Source: Pseudanabaena yagii GIHE-NHR1
Lineage (GTDB): Bacteria > Cyanobacteriota > Cyanobacteriia > Pseudanabaenales > Pseudanabaenaceae
Length of the DNA stretch: 64,000 nucleotides
Assembly: GCF_012863495.1 (NCBI RefSeq)
Contig: NZ_JAAVJL010000001.1
Span: forward strand, 248,001-312,000
Direction of reading: 5' to 3'
Shown here: positions 1 through 8,706 of the stretch, one piece after another
Layout: every line of letters begins with the position of its first letter
Numbering within the stretch: the stretch's first letter is position 1
The notes under the pieces: model-generated
What the model was told of the DNA's origin: nothing
Databases searched by the model: none
The model's input: only the letters and a program-made list of their open reading frames with translations
Made by a program: the position numbers and the translations under genes

Positions 1-1
1 T

Positions 2-655
2 GATCGGCAATACAACACTCTTTCTATAGAATTTTTAACATTTAAAGTTGTTCATGAAGATCTTAAGTTCAATTTTATTTTGCAAAACTCAGAAAACGGT
101 CAGTTTTCACATTTTGACATTGTTTATAAGCAAGAAGAAGTAAAGCGAATTTTGCCTTCAGTACCAAGAAAACTTTTAAATTGGGCTTTAAGCAATGATG
201 AAAATATTCAAAAAAGGATCTTAGACATCAGAGAAAAGATTTTAAACTTTGATGAAAGATTAAAAGAGATAAATTCAACATCTTCTGTTCTGTATAGTAA
301 AACTAAAAATAGCCCATGTGCTGAATTTCGCTTTGATAAAGCAAGCAATTCTTTCCGTCTTTTCCTATGGTTGCCACATCCTAGCCGCAGGCACATGGCT
401 AGAATGCTTATTTCTACACAAGATTGGCTCTTAGTAAATAGACTAGATTATTGTCCTAAAGGTTTTAGAAAAGGTGACGCATGGGATTGGTCTTACTGGT
501 CAGATCCTATTGACCTAGTTAAATGGTATCAAAAGGATAGAACTGGTTATGCAGCTAAAGGCTATAAAAAACTTCTTGACAACCCTAGTAAAGCAAATTC
601 ACTCGATCTAATTATTGAGGTTGCGCTTGACTTGTGGTTAACTAAGATCTCCTAA
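2..655 (+). CDS. Hypothetical protein, 5'-truncated by the window edge
   Basis: I do not recognise this protein. A TTG at 80 could start a 191-residue product, but the same frame is open back to base 2 and reads as ordinary coding sequence, so the gene very probably begins outside the window. The visible product is soluble, with no signal peptide or membrane segment. A lysine- and glutamate-rich helical stretch lies in its middle. The C-terminal third is aromatic-rich (WLPHPSRRHMARM, then DWSYWSDPIDLVKWY). It stands alone on the plus strand with a 185-nt AT-rich spacer after it. The C-terminal part faintly recalls the DUF5655 type of domain, but I cannot support a function. Confidence 0.6.
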   Translation, partial: DRQYNTLSIEFLTFKVVHEDLKFNFILQNSENGQFSHFDIVYKQEEVKRILPSVPRKLLNWALSNDENIQKRILDIREKILNFDERLKEINSTSSVLYSKTKNSPCAEFRFDKASNSFRLFLWLPHPSRRHMARMLISTQDWLLVNRLDYCPKGFRKGDAWDWSYWSDPIDLVKWYQKDRTGYAAKGYKKLLDNPSKANSLDLIIEVALDLWLTKIS

Positions 656-840
656 CTAGAAGTTATTCAAAAATTACGTCTAATTAAAATCAAATAAAAT
701 ATCGTTCTATTACTCATACACTATATTAAATGAAATTTTTTAATAAGCTTTCATAAGGTGATTAGTTTGACAGTTTTTATGTAGATTAATCAGGAAAATT
801 AAGTTTGTAAAGCAAGCAAATTGCACGCACTGTAATACAA

Positions 841-1212
841 ATGAGTAATAGCCGAATTTTTGATAGTGCTAAGTTTTTTCAATCAACAAAAGGAGATCCT
901 ATTCGCTCAGTCATTACCGAATCTCCAGATACCGTCGTTGTTGCTTGGTATATTAACCCCAATCAAGAAATTGCGCCCCATCTTCATCCTCATGGACAGG
1001 ACACTTGGACTATTTTGCAGGGCAAAGGCAAATATTATTTAGATCAACAAGGTAGAACTGAAGCGATCGCCGCAGGCGATATCGTAATTGCACCTAAAGG
1101 CTTTGTGCATGGAGTATTGAACGATGGCGAAGAACCGTTAGTTTTTATCTCAACCGTTTCACCTGCTACCGCAGGGTATCAACCTGTATTGATAAGTACT
1201 TCGACTTCATAA
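841..1212 (+). CDS. Cupin-domain protein
   Basis: A 123-residue single-domain cupin. Cupin motif 1 is seen as HLHPHGQDTW followed by LQGKGKYYL; the usual glutamate ligand position is not clearly kept. Motif 2 is seen as GDIVIAPKGFVHGVLN, with the conserved P-x-G and a histidine ligand. Small cupins of this kind bind a metal and act as sensors, isomerases or dioxygenase-like enzymes; the substrate cannot be told from sequence. The ATG at 841 is the natural start. The gene is monocistronic and followed at once by a perfect 27-bp hairpin. Confidence 0.85.
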   Translation: MSNSRIFDSAKFFQSTKGDPIRSVITESPDTVVVAWYINPNQEIAPHLHPHGQDTWTILQGKGKYYLDQQGRTEAIAAGDIVIAPKGFVHGVLNDGEEPLVFISTVSPATAGYQPVLISTSTS

Positions 1213-1267
1213 AACCCAAAGAGGCTGTTTTGCTCGCGTAGCGAGCAAAACAGCCTCTTTGGGTTTT
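1211..1267. repeat. Perfect 27-bp hairpin after the cupin gene
   Basis: Arms 1211-1237 and 1241-1267 are perfect inverse complements around a GTA loop (apex CTCGC-GTA-GCGAG). The left arm begins inside the stop codon of the cupin gene. A T-rich stretch follows at 1271-1280, so it may terminate transcription. It belongs to the family of three-nucleotide-loop hairpins described in the findings. Confidence 0.85.
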
Positions 1268-1293
1268 ATTGTAATTTTTTTGGCATAGAAACT

Positions 1294-1692
1294 ATGAAAT
1301 GGTTGATGCAATATTTTCGAGAGATCAAACTCAATAAATTAATTTTATGGTGCTATTTAATTTGGTATTTAGTGATCATTACTTTTCATTTTGACCCTAC
1401 GCCTAAAATATGGATCAATGCGATGGGAATAAGTGTTGTAATTGGTACTGCACTAATCTTAAGTGTTTCTAATAGCAATGACAAAGTGGATTATTGGCAA
1501 GTATTTCGACTGTACTTAATGCCCTTTTGTGTATCTAGTTTCTCTTCACTGATCAAAGATCAAGGTTTTATCGTAATTATTTCCCCTAAGCCACAGGAAA
1601 CAATATTGGCAATCTTAAGCTGTGTGATTTTCCTGTTAATTATTGGCGCGATTAAATTCACGAATAGAGAGATTAAACAAGAAATTGGCTAA
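1294..1692 (+). CDS. Small integral membrane protein of unknown function
   Basis: A 132-residue hydrophobic protein with about four predicted membrane segments: roughly residues 16-32 (LILWCYLIWYLVIITF), 43-58, 70-90 and 103-120. The N terminus is basic (KWLMQYFREIKLNK) and the C terminus charged (FTNREIKQEIG), suggesting both face the cytoplasm. No catalytic motif or known family is evident. The ATG at 1294 is the only sensible start. It is separated from the cupin gene by a strong hairpin, so it is probably transcribed independently. Confidence 0.7.
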   Translation: MKWLMQYFREIKLNKLILWCYLIWYLVIITFHFDPTPKIWINAMGISVVIGTALILSVSNSNDKVDYWQVFRLYLMPFCVSSFSSLIKDQGFIVIISPKPQETILAILSCVIFLLIIGAIKFTNREIKQEIG

Positions 1693-1797
1693 TACAGAAA
1701 CTAAAAATGGCATAGCCATTTTTAGCTTTGAAAAGCTTTACTGGGTTTGGTTTTAAATTCACAAAAATGCAGTCACACTTTCGTGAATTGGTATAAC
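1690..1797 (-). repeat. Dispersed structured repeat, family E, copy 1
   Basis: In inverted orientation this matches the spacers at 22950-23025 and 24560-24645. Shared parts are the box AAAACCAA-nCCCAGTAA (complement near 1737-1757) and a hairpin with apex ATGGC-nnn-GCCAT (1700-1723, loop ATA). The flanking stem sequence differs between copies but stays paired. The function is unknown. Confidence 0.6.
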
Positions 1798-1861
1798 TTG
1801 TAAGCTAAGCTCGTAAATGCACTGCAACACTTGCTACACTTCCCTGCTTCATGAGGTAAAA

Positions 1862-2278
1862 ATGCCTGCAAAAGATATGTTCCATGACAGCGCTAAAGCA
1901 GCATTGCTCAAGGATGGCTGGACAATTACCCATGATCCACTAAGTTTACGCATGGGGAAAAAGGATTTTTTCGTGGATTTAGGCGCAGAGAAACTTTTGG
2001 CAGCAGAAAAGGATAATCAGAAAATTGCAGTAGAAATTAAAAGCTTTGTTAGTCAATCTGAGATTCGAGATTTAGAAAACGCTTTAGGTCAGTATGTTTT
2101 GTATCACAATATTCTTAGCGTTCTTGAGCCCGATCGCGTTTTATATTTAGCTGTACGCGAGTCAGTTTTTGTTGATTTGTTTGAGGAGACGATTGGTAAG
2201 CTTTTGTTAGATAGACAAGTTTTGAAATTGTTAACGTTTGATCCAGAAATGGAGGTATTAAAACGATGGATAAATTAG
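1862..2278 (+). CDS. xisH: XisH family protein
   Basis: A XisH protein of about 138 residues starting at MPAKDMFHDSAKAAL. A longer frame opens at 1817, but family members begin MPAKD, so ATG 1862 is preferred. Family hallmarks are visible: GWTITHDPL, GKKDFFVDLGAEKLLAAEK, IAVEIKSF and LYLAV. XisH was named as a factor controlling excision of the Anabaena fdxN element; the family has a PD-(D/E)XK nuclease-like fold, with the D...E-x-K pattern seen here in VDLGAEK and VEIKSF. It overlaps xisI by 13 nt, so the two are translationally coupled. Such pairs are abundant in cyanobacteria and often lie away from any excisable element, as here. Confidence 0.92.
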   Translation: MPAKDMFHDSAKAALLKDGWTITHDPLSLRMGKKDFFVDLGAEKLLAAEKDNQKIAVEIKSFVSQSEIRDLENALGQYVLYHNILSVLEPDRVLYLAVRESVFVDLFEETIGKLLLDRQVLKLLTFDPEMEVLKRWIN

Positions 2279-2601
2279 AAAATTATCGACAAATTATCCG
2301 TAATGTCTTACTACCCTACACAAAAATCACCTATGCCAATGTACCTGTACGAAACATTGCAGTTTTTGATGATGAACATGGACAATATCTAATCATGTCT
2401 GATGGCTGGGATGGCGTAAGACATTTACATGGTTGCTTGATTCATATTGAAATTATTGGTAATCATCTCTGGGTACAACGTGACGGCACTGAAGACGGCA
2501 TAACCGATGAACTAGTCGCGTCAGGTATTCCCAAGCAAGATATCGTATTAGGTTTCCAAGAGCCAGCAGTAAGAAAATATACGGGCTATGGTGTAGCTTA
2601 G
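2266..2601 (+). CDS. xisI: XisI family protein
   Basis: A 111-residue XisI protein, the constant partner of XisH. Diagnostic segments are LENYRQIIRNVL near the N terminus, DDEHGQYLIMSDGWDGVRHLHGCLIHIEI in the middle, and ELVASGIPKQDIVLGFQEPAVRKYTGYGVA at the end. Length and both termini match the family, so the gene looks intact. It starts inside the end of xisH (13-nt overlap). A complex with XisH is inferred from constant pairing. No fdxN-type element or recombinase gene lies next to it. Confidence 0.93.
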   Translation: MDKLENYRQIIRNVLLPYTKITYANVPVRNIAVFDDEHGQYLIMSDGWDGVRHLHGCLIHIEIIGNHLWVQRDGTEDGITDELVASGIPKQDIVLGFQEPAVRKYTGYGVA

Positions 2602-2613
2602 GTAAAAGTAAAT

Positions 2614-2670
2614 AGCGAAGTAGAGAGTTGTTTCTCCACCTTCTGTGGGGAAACAACTCTCTACTTCGCT
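2614..2670. repeat. 21-bp hairpin after xisI, within a family D-like element
   Basis: Arms 2614-2634 and 2650-2670 are perfect; the 15-nt top can form a further short CCAC/GTGG stem. The flanks resemble family D: AAATAGCG on the left, and GGGAAAAGCGCTATATTT at 2674-2691 on the right. It lies between xisI and dapB. Confidence 0.75.
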
Positions 2671-2727
2671 TGCGGGAAAAGCGCTATATTTAGCCAAAGT
2701 GTAGACCTGCCAAATTACTTATTATTT

Positions 2728-3549
2728 ATGACCAATAATGCACAAATTCCTGTTGTTGTCTCTGGGGCGACAGGCAAAATGGGGCGCGAAATTATCAAAG
2801 CGATCGCCCAAGCACCAGATATGTATCTTGTAGGGGCGATCGGGCGGAAGCACCTTGGCGAAGATATTGGCGAAGTTGTTGGTATTGGCGAATTAGAAAT
2901 ACCTGTGACCGATAATCTCGAAGTCGTTCTTGCTCAAGCTGCCCAAGAATCACAACTACCCGTCATGGTCGATGTCACCCACCCCAGCATCATCTATGAC
3001 AATATTCGCTCGGCGATCGCCTATGGTGTGCGTCCCGTCGTCGGCACAACGGGCTTAAGCGAAAAACAAATTGATGATCTTGCCATTTTTGCAGACAAGG
3101 CAAGTACAGGCTGTATCATTGCCCCAAATTTCTCCGTTGGCGTAATCCTAATGCAACAAGCAGCGATCGCTGCCGCCAAATATTTCCAGCATGTCGAGAT
3201 CATCGAACTGCACCACAATCAAAAAGCAGATGCTCCTAGCGGTACGGCAATTAAAACCGCCCAAATGCTCTCAGAACTAGGTCAATCTTTCAATCCTGCT
3301 CTTGTCGATGAAAAAGAACATCTCACAGGCGCAAGAGGTGCGACCTATGGCGAAAATATCCGCATTCACAGTGTCCGTGTGCCGGGACTAGTCGCCCGTC
3401 AGGAAGTGATTTTTGGCGCAATGGGGGAAACTTTAAAAATTGAGCATAATGCTAGCGATCGCACTTGCTACATGGCAGGAGTCTTGCTTTGTGTCCGCAA
3501 AGTGCTTGCTCTCAAGTCACTAATTTATGGACTAGAAAAACTTCTCTAA
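2728..3549 (+). CDS. dapB: 4-hydroxy-tetrahydrodipicolinate reductase
   Basis: A 273-residue DapB, which reduces 4-hydroxy-tetrahydrodipicolinate with NAD(P)H in the diaminopimelate/lysine pathway and so supplies peptidoglycan. The N-terminal Rossmann motif is [14 protein letters not shown] (about residues 9-22). GTTGLSEKQ and APNFSVGV mark the middle. The catalytic and substrate-binding region appears as [15 protein letters not shown]. Length is standard for the family. It is a single gene with a strong terminator just after the stop codon, facing the tRNA-Glu genes on the other strand. Confidence 0.96.
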   Translation: MTNNAQIPVVVSGATGKMGREIIKAIAQAPDMYLVGAIGRKHLGEDIGEVVGIGELEIPVTDNLEVVLAQAAQESQLPVMVDVTHPSIIYDNIRSAIAYGVRPVVGTTGLSEKQIDDLAIFADKASTGCIIAPNFSVGVILMQQAAIAAAKYFQHVEIIELHHNQKADAPSGTAIKTAQMLSELGQSFNPALVDEKEHLTGARGATYGENIRIHSVRVPGLVARQEVIFGAMGETLKIEHNASDRTCYMAGVLLCVRKVLALKSLIYGLEKLL

Positions 3550-3551
3550 GC

Positions 3552-3582
3552 AAAGAAGCCTTCGCAATGCGAAGGCTTCTTT
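3552..3582. terminator. Bidirectional terminator between dapB and tRNA-Glu
   Basis: A perfect 15-bp stem (3552-3566 / 3568-3582) flanked by A and T runs. It serves dapB on the plus strand and tRNA-Glu on the minus strand. Confidence 0.85.
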
Positions 3583-3587
3583 ATTAA

Positions 3588-3660
3588 TACCCCCAGGGGA
3601 ATTCGAATCCCCGTCGCATCCGTGAAAGGGATGTGTCCTAGGCCTCTAGACGATGGGGGC
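3588..3660 (-). tRNA. trnE: tRNA-Glu (UUC)
   Basis: Read on the minus strand, the 73-nt molecule begins GCCCCCATCGTCTAG and ends CCCCTGGGGGTA. The acceptor pairs GCCCCCA with TGGGGGT. The anticodon arm CATCC-CTTTCAC-GGATG carries TTC, and the T arm GGGGA-TTCGAAT-TCCCC is complete. CCA is not encoded. In cyanobacteria this tRNA also supplies glutamate for tetrapyrrole synthesis through HemA, whose gene is at 42.3-43.6 kb. It is identical in sequence to the copy at 3755-3827. Confidence 0.97.
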
Positions 3661-3711
3661 GTATTGTTTGAGTTTATTTTTTAGCTGATTGAGCTAATTT
3701 TCTTTTCCGAC

Positions 3712-3742
3712 AAAAAAGCCTTTGCAGTGCAAAGGCTTTTTT
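3712..3742. terminator. Terminator between the two tRNA-Glu genes
   Basis: A perfect 15-bp inverted repeat (3712-3726 / 3728-3742) with A and T runs on the two sides. It separates the tandem tRNA-Glu genes, suggesting each copy is transcribed on its own. Confidence 0.85.
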
Positions 3743-3754
3743 GCTTGTCAAGAA

Positions 3755-3827
3755 TACCCCCAGGGGAATTCGAATCCCCGTCGCATCCGTGAAAGGGATG
3801 TGTCCTAGGCCTCTAGACGATGGGGGC
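3755..3827 (-). tRNA. trnE: tRNA-Glu (UUC), second identical copy
   Basis: The 73 bases are identical to 3588-3660, with the same acceptor, anticodon (TTC) and T arms. Only a few bases either side are shared, so the duplication is limited to the gene. Two adjacent identical copies may reflect a high demand for charged tRNA-Glu in both translation and haem/chlorophyll synthesis; this is inference. Confidence 0.97.
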
Positions 3828-3895
3828 GTGTTCTTGACCTTTATTAAGATACCTACCTAGTTGTTAGTTTGTCAACACCTGAAGAAAATTTTATT

Positions 3896-3932
3896 GATTT
3901 TTGTGGTGCGGCTTTGCCGCACCACAAAAATC
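3896..3932. repeat. 17-bp hairpin, TTT loop, overlapping the Nudix gene end
   Basis: Arms 3896-3912 and 3916-3932 are perfect around GCGGC-TTT-GCCGC. The right arm runs into the stop codon of the minus-strand Nudix gene. The same apex occurs at 30201-30243 and 35344-35378 with different stems. Confidence 0.8.
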
Positions 3933-4371
3933 AAATTGCAGGGCGAATGCCATAGGTGCGGTAACGCCAATAGTCTTGCAAAATTTGGGCATGATCAAAA
4001 CATAACTGGCTTGGCATTTCCCATGCTGCAAAAATTCCCACAGACTTAGCATCATCATCCGCTTTAGGTTCACCGACTGCCTCAGCCATATACACAGTAC
4101 TGATCGTATGTAATCGTTCATCGCGTCGGGGATCAGAATAAATTCCTAATAAATCGATTAACTCAACCTTTAAGCCAGTTTCTTCTTGAGCCTCTCGCCT
4201 CGCCGCATCCTCTAAACGCTCGCCATAGTCCACAAATCCCCCAACGATCGCCCAGCCATGCGGTGGATTAAGACGTTCTATTAACACAATCGGTTGATGG
4301 GGGCGATCGCGCAGAGCAATGATGATATCAACTGTAGGAACAGGGTTTCGATAAGTCACTTGATTAGTCAT
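3931..4371 (-). CDS. Nudix hydrolase
   Basis: A 146-residue Nudix protein. The Nudix box is complete: G45, then E51, R59-E60, E63-E64 and G66, seen as [19 protein letters not shown] followed by EETGL. These glutamates bind the catalytic divalent metal used to cleave nucleoside-diphosphate-X substrates. The preceding segment ([19 protein letters not shown]) resembles ADP-ribose or sugar-nucleotide hydrolases, but the substrate cannot be fixed. The ATG at 4371 is the start. It is divergent from the response regulator gene at 4495, sharing a 120-nt promoter region. Confidence 0.9.
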   Translation of the reverse strand: MTNQVTYRNPVPTVDIIIALRDRPHQPIVLIERLNPPHGWAIVGGFVDYGERLEDAARREAQEETGLKVELIDLLGIYSDPRRDERLHTISTVYMAEAVGEPKADDDAKSVGIFAAWEMPSQLCFDHAQILQDYWRYRTYGIRPAI

Positions 4372-4494
4372 GAGGGTGAAATGAAGTCCCAGAACAAGCT
4401 CAACATTATTGTGAACTATAGGGTTTAAAGCAAAGTTTGCTGCACTCGAAGAGAGTAATTACAGCTACAAAATGCAGCTTGACACTAAGTTATC

Positions 4495-5337
4495 ATGCAG
4501 ATTCATAATCCGAGAGCTATAGGCATTACTCGGCAGGAGAGTATTTCTTTGATTCCGATCAGTATAGAAATTGTAGAAGGTAATCCGAATCTTGCCTCTC
4601 TCTTGGGTTGGCATTTACAGCAGATTGGCTATTCGGTATTTCAGGCAGTCAGTGGTCAGCAAGCAAAGTTGGTATTTCAAAAGCAACAGCCAAGCTTGGT
4701 GATTTTGAGTACAGATTTGCCTGATGGGGATGGAATTGAGCTATGCCGTTGGTTGCATAAGCAAAGAAGTTCTTTGATCTTTGTCATTTCATCGCGTACG
4801 AGCGAGTCTGACATCGTGGAGGGTTTGAAAGCAGGTGCAGACGACTATTTGACGAAACCCTTTGGAATGCAGGAATTTTTGGCAAGGGTAGAAGCGTTAA
4901 CGCGCAGATTACGCACCTCGGCTCCGCCAGCCTGCCTTGACTATGGCGTATTAAAAATTGATCTAGTGCAACGACAGGTCAGACTCAAGGGCAGTGCGAT
5001 CGATCTCACGCCGCAGGAGTTTAGCTTGCTCTATGTCCTTGCTCAATCCGAGGGTTTAGCCCTAAGTCGTGCGGAGCTTTTACAACGAGCTTGGCCAGAT
5101 GAGATTAATAATCCGCGCACTGTGGATACCCATGTTTTATCATTGCGAAAAAAATTAGAAGTTGATCCACAGCAGCCCAATTTAATTCAAACAGTGCGAA
5201 ATATTGGTTATCGCTTTAATCCAGAGGCATTATCGCGCCCATCGCTACGCCAAAATCCGCAAAATACAAATAACACCAATAGCGATCGCCCACCACAATT
5301 CACAGCTCCCCCCAGCCGCTCGTTTGCCAAGTATTAG
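4495..5337 (+). CDS. OmpR/PhoB-type response regulator with an atypical receiver
   Basis: A 280-residue regulator with a receiver domain (about residues 22-137) and a winged-helix OmpR-type DNA-binding domain (about 146-242; LTPQEFSLLYVLAQSEG, then TVDTHVLSLRKKL and VRNIGYRF). The receiver keeps S99 and K121 (TKPF). The phospho-acceptor aspartate is missing: aligning ...LVILSTDLPDGDG puts S72 there. The acidic pair near the N terminus reads VEGN instead of V-D/E-D. It should therefore act without normal phosphorylation, as reported for some atypical cyanobacterial regulators such as NblR. A serine- and asparagine-rich tail of about 35 residues follows. No histidine kinase gene is adjacent. 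Confidence 0.85.
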   Translation: MQIHNPRAIGITRQESISLIPISIEIVEGNPNLASLLGWHLQQIGYSVFQAVSGQQAKLVFQKQQPSLVILSTDLPDGDGIELCRWLHKQRSSLIFVISSRTSESDIVEGLKAGADDYLTKPFGMQEFLARVEALTRRLRTSAPPACLDYGVLKIDLVQRQVRLKGSAIDLTPQEFSLLYVLAQSEGLALSRAELLQRAWPDEINNPRTVDTHVLSLRKKLEVDPQQPNLIQTVRNIGYRFNPEALSRPSLRQNPQNTNNTNSDRPPQFTAPPSRSFAKY

Positions 5338-5356
5338 GGATTTGAGATGGATTGCA

Positions 5357-5920
5357 TCAAGCACAACCTTCGATATAACCTACCTCTGGTAACTTACCAG
5401 CCCGATAACGTACAACCTTTTGTCCATCTGTCTCAAAAATCACTCGATAATTACTATCTTCTTCATCCCTCGGAATGAAGACTAGGTAATGTCCTCCAAA
5501 TCTATTGTAGGGATGCTTTTGAACTTAAATTTGTCCTTGGTAGAGATATTTAATTCGTTCCTCAGAATCGCCGATTTTTGCACCACGAAAAGTTGTAACT
5601 CTAGGATTATCTATATCAACTCTTACAATGCGATAGTCAGACACCATGAAGCTAACACCATCTAATCCACTCACAGGTTTGTAGTAAGTACAATATTTAG
5701 GATTTCCCCCATAGACTTTCTTCATGTTTAGACCTGAAGCCTTTACAGCCTCATCGATTGTCTGTCCTACCAAAACCGACCCTATACCATTTGTACCCAC
5801 TTGAGATTCTTCAGTTAAAGTTACCTGAGCAAAACTTGGCAAAGCTCCTGTACTGAAAGTTCCTGTAATGATTGAAACGGAAGCGATAGCTAACCTAATC
5901 AAAGGGAAAGAAGTTTTCAT
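5357..5920 (-). pseudogene. Secreted cyanobacterial protein interrupted by an in-frame TAA
   Basis: The frame from 5920 encodes a Sec signal peptide (hydrophobic core about residues 8-28, LASVSIITGTF-like, with a likely cleavage after SFAQ) and a small extracytoplasmic domain of unknown function. It meets TAA at 5525-5527 after 131 residues. The same frame continues without interruption for 55 further codons to TGA at 5357-5359, and that stretch reads as ordinary protein (HPYNRFGGHYLVFIPRDEED ... ETDGQKVVRYRAGKLPEVGY). A single GAA-to-TAA type change would explain this. Either the gene is a fresh pseudogene, the stop is read through, or it is a sequence error. It overlaps the upstream reductase gene by 4 nt (ATGA). 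Confidence 0.75.
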
Positions 5921-6456
5921 GATTCTTTAAGTCCAGTATGGTTTTGATAAGTTTGATAAGTGAGTTGCACTAAACCAGTTTCAAAAGCCTGACAACTCTC
6001 CAAACTTAAGGGCAACGTGGGTAATGGAGGTGCGAATAAAGCTATTCCTTTACCTAAAATTATCGGGTGTATTGACAGAATAAATTTATCCACCAGATGC
6101 TGCTCTAAACAGGTCTTAGCGATCGCTGCACCACCGACTAACCAGATGTCTTTTCCTTCCTGATTTTTTAGGTCTTTAACAAAACTAACTAAATCGCTAG
6201 ACACAAAAGTTACATTCTCGTCGCGATCGCCTTGGAGAGTTTGCGAAAAAACAAATCCTACCTTATCTGCGTATGGATACTCGCCCCACGATTGGATCTG
6301 CTCATAGGTATTGCGTCCCATAATTAAACGATCGATCGAACTATAAAAATCCTCATAGCCATAATCTTGATCGGTAAAAAGCCAATCTACCTCGCCAGAA
6401 CTACGCGCAACATAGCCATCCAAGCTAGTGGCAATGTACAAAATTAGCTGTCCCAT
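5917..6456 (-). CDS. RibD C-terminal / dihydrofolate reductase-like protein
   Basis: A protein of about 179 residues of the RibD C-terminal (DHFR-like) family, the kind annotated YyaP/YoaB-like. Family signatures are ILYIATSLDGYVARSSGEVDWL at the N terminus, DRLIMGRNTYEQI, and the nucleotide-binding segment DIWLVGGAAIAKT. Members are NADPH-dependent reductases of pteridine- or riboflavin-like substrates; the actual substrate is unknown. A GTG lies one codon upstream (6459) but the ATG at 6456 is the likelier start. Its stop overlaps the start of the secreted-protein gene, so the two form a minus-strand operon. Confidence 0.85.
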   Translation of the reverse strand: MGQLILYIATSLDGYVARSSGEVDWLFTDQDYGYEDFYSSIDRLIMGRNTYEQIQSWGEYPYADKVGFVFSQTLQGDRDENVTFVSSDLVSFVKDLKNQEGKDIWLVGGAAIAKTCLEQHLVDKFILSIHPIILGKGIALFAPPLPTLPLSLESCQAFETGLVQLTYQTYQNHTGLKES

Positions 6457-6550
6457 CACAGAAAATCTAATCGTTTTCAGGAAACCAGCGATCTTTAGAT
6501 CCCCATTAAATGATATTTTGAGAAGCGGTTAGCTTTATATGTGAGCGCAA

Positions 6551-6585
6551 AAAGTTAAACAAAAAGTTAAACAAAAAGTTAAGCT
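6551..6585. promoter_or_regulatory. Three direct repeats upstream of the ATP synthase beta gene
   Basis: The unit AAAAAGTTAAAC occurs three times in tandem (about 6549-6582, the last ending in G), roughly 110 nt before the atpD start codon. Spacing is 12 bp, close to one helical turn. It may be a regulator-binding array or simply slippage; no function is shown by the sequence. Confidence 0.45.
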
Positions 6586-6680
6586 TTTATAGTTTGATGT
6601 ATTGCATTTTCTTGCATATATCTTTTTGCACGTCATTTCATTGCAAATTTTTTAGATTCTGAGTTAAGAGGCTGGAGTAA

Positions 6681-8123
<1,443 letters not shown>

Positions 8124-8124
8124 G

Positions 8125-8210
8125 CATTAGCTATTAGCGTTTAGCTGTTGGCGTTTAGCTCATAAAAAGCTAACAGCTAACAGCTAACGGCTAATAGCCA
8201 GCAGCTATAA
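8125..8210. repeat. AGCTAAC-type heptamer array between atpD and atpC
   Basis: A block of imperfect 7-nt units reads TTAGCT/TTAGCG on the left and, after a short centre (CATAAAAAG), AGCTAACAGCTAACAGCTAA on the right. The whole can fold into a long imperfect hairpin. A similar but larger array lies at 15676-15868. Such heptamer arrays resemble cyanobacterial short tandem repeats. Confidence 0.8.
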
Positions 8211-8241
8211 AGTTAAAACCTATTACCAAATATTTTAAAAA

Positions 8242-8646
8242 ATGACCCTAACTGTAAAAGTAATTTCCCCAGATCACACGATTCTGGATACTGTCGCAGA
8301 GGAAGTGATTTTACCTAGTTCCACGGGGCAACTTGGTATTTTAACTGGTCACGCTCCTCTAATTTCCGCACTAGAAACAGGCGTATTACGTTTTCGGAAA
8401 GATAAAGCTTGGGCAGCCGTCGCTCTTACAGGTGGTTTTGCTGAAGTTGAAGAAAATGAAGTAACCGTTTTGGTGCGTAATGGCGAACTTGGCAGTGAAA
8501 TCAATGCTGAAGAAGCTCGTCAGGAATTGGCAAAAGCTGAGCAAGATCTGGCAAATATTAAGCCTGATGATAAGCAAGGCAAAATTCAAGCTGAACAACA
8601 TCTACGTACTGCTCGCGCTAGAGTGCAAGCAACTACACCGATTTAA
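8242..8646 (+). CDS. atpC: F-type ATP synthase subunit epsilon
   Basis: A 134-residue epsilon subunit (atpE in plastid naming). The N-terminal beta-sandwich is clear (MTLTVKVISPDHTIL, STGQLGILTGHAPLISALETG) and the C-terminal two-helix region is rich in alanine and glutamate (NAEEARQELAKAEQDL ... EQHLRTARARVQ). It couples rotation and regulates ATP hydrolysis in F1. Co-transcription with atpD is expected, though the repeat-bearing spacer is longer than is typical inside an operon. Confidence 0.97.
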   Translation: MTLTVKVISPDHTILDTVAEEVILPSSTGQLGILTGHAPLISALETGVLRFRKDKAWAAVALTGGFAEVEENEVTVLVRNGELGSEINAEEARQELAKAEQDLANIKPDDKQGKIQAEQHLRTARARVQATTPI

Positions 8647-8665
8647 GTCAGTTAATTATTTATTT

Positions 8666-8706
8666 GATTAAAAAAGCACTCATTTAATATGAGTGCTTTT
8701 TTAATC
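8666..8706. terminator. Bidirectional terminator between atpC and the sigma-factor gene
   Basis: An 18-bp stem (8666-8683 / 8689-8706) with GCACTCAT at its core and A/T runs at its foot. It serves both converging genes and overlaps the last codons of the minus-strand sigma gene. Confidence 0.85.

Noticed and set aside
1862-2601. xisH-xisI as the excision system of an fdxN-like element
   Set aside because: No xisF-type recombinase, no nif genes and no flanking repeats are present. XisH/XisI pairs are common and scattered in cyanobacteria.
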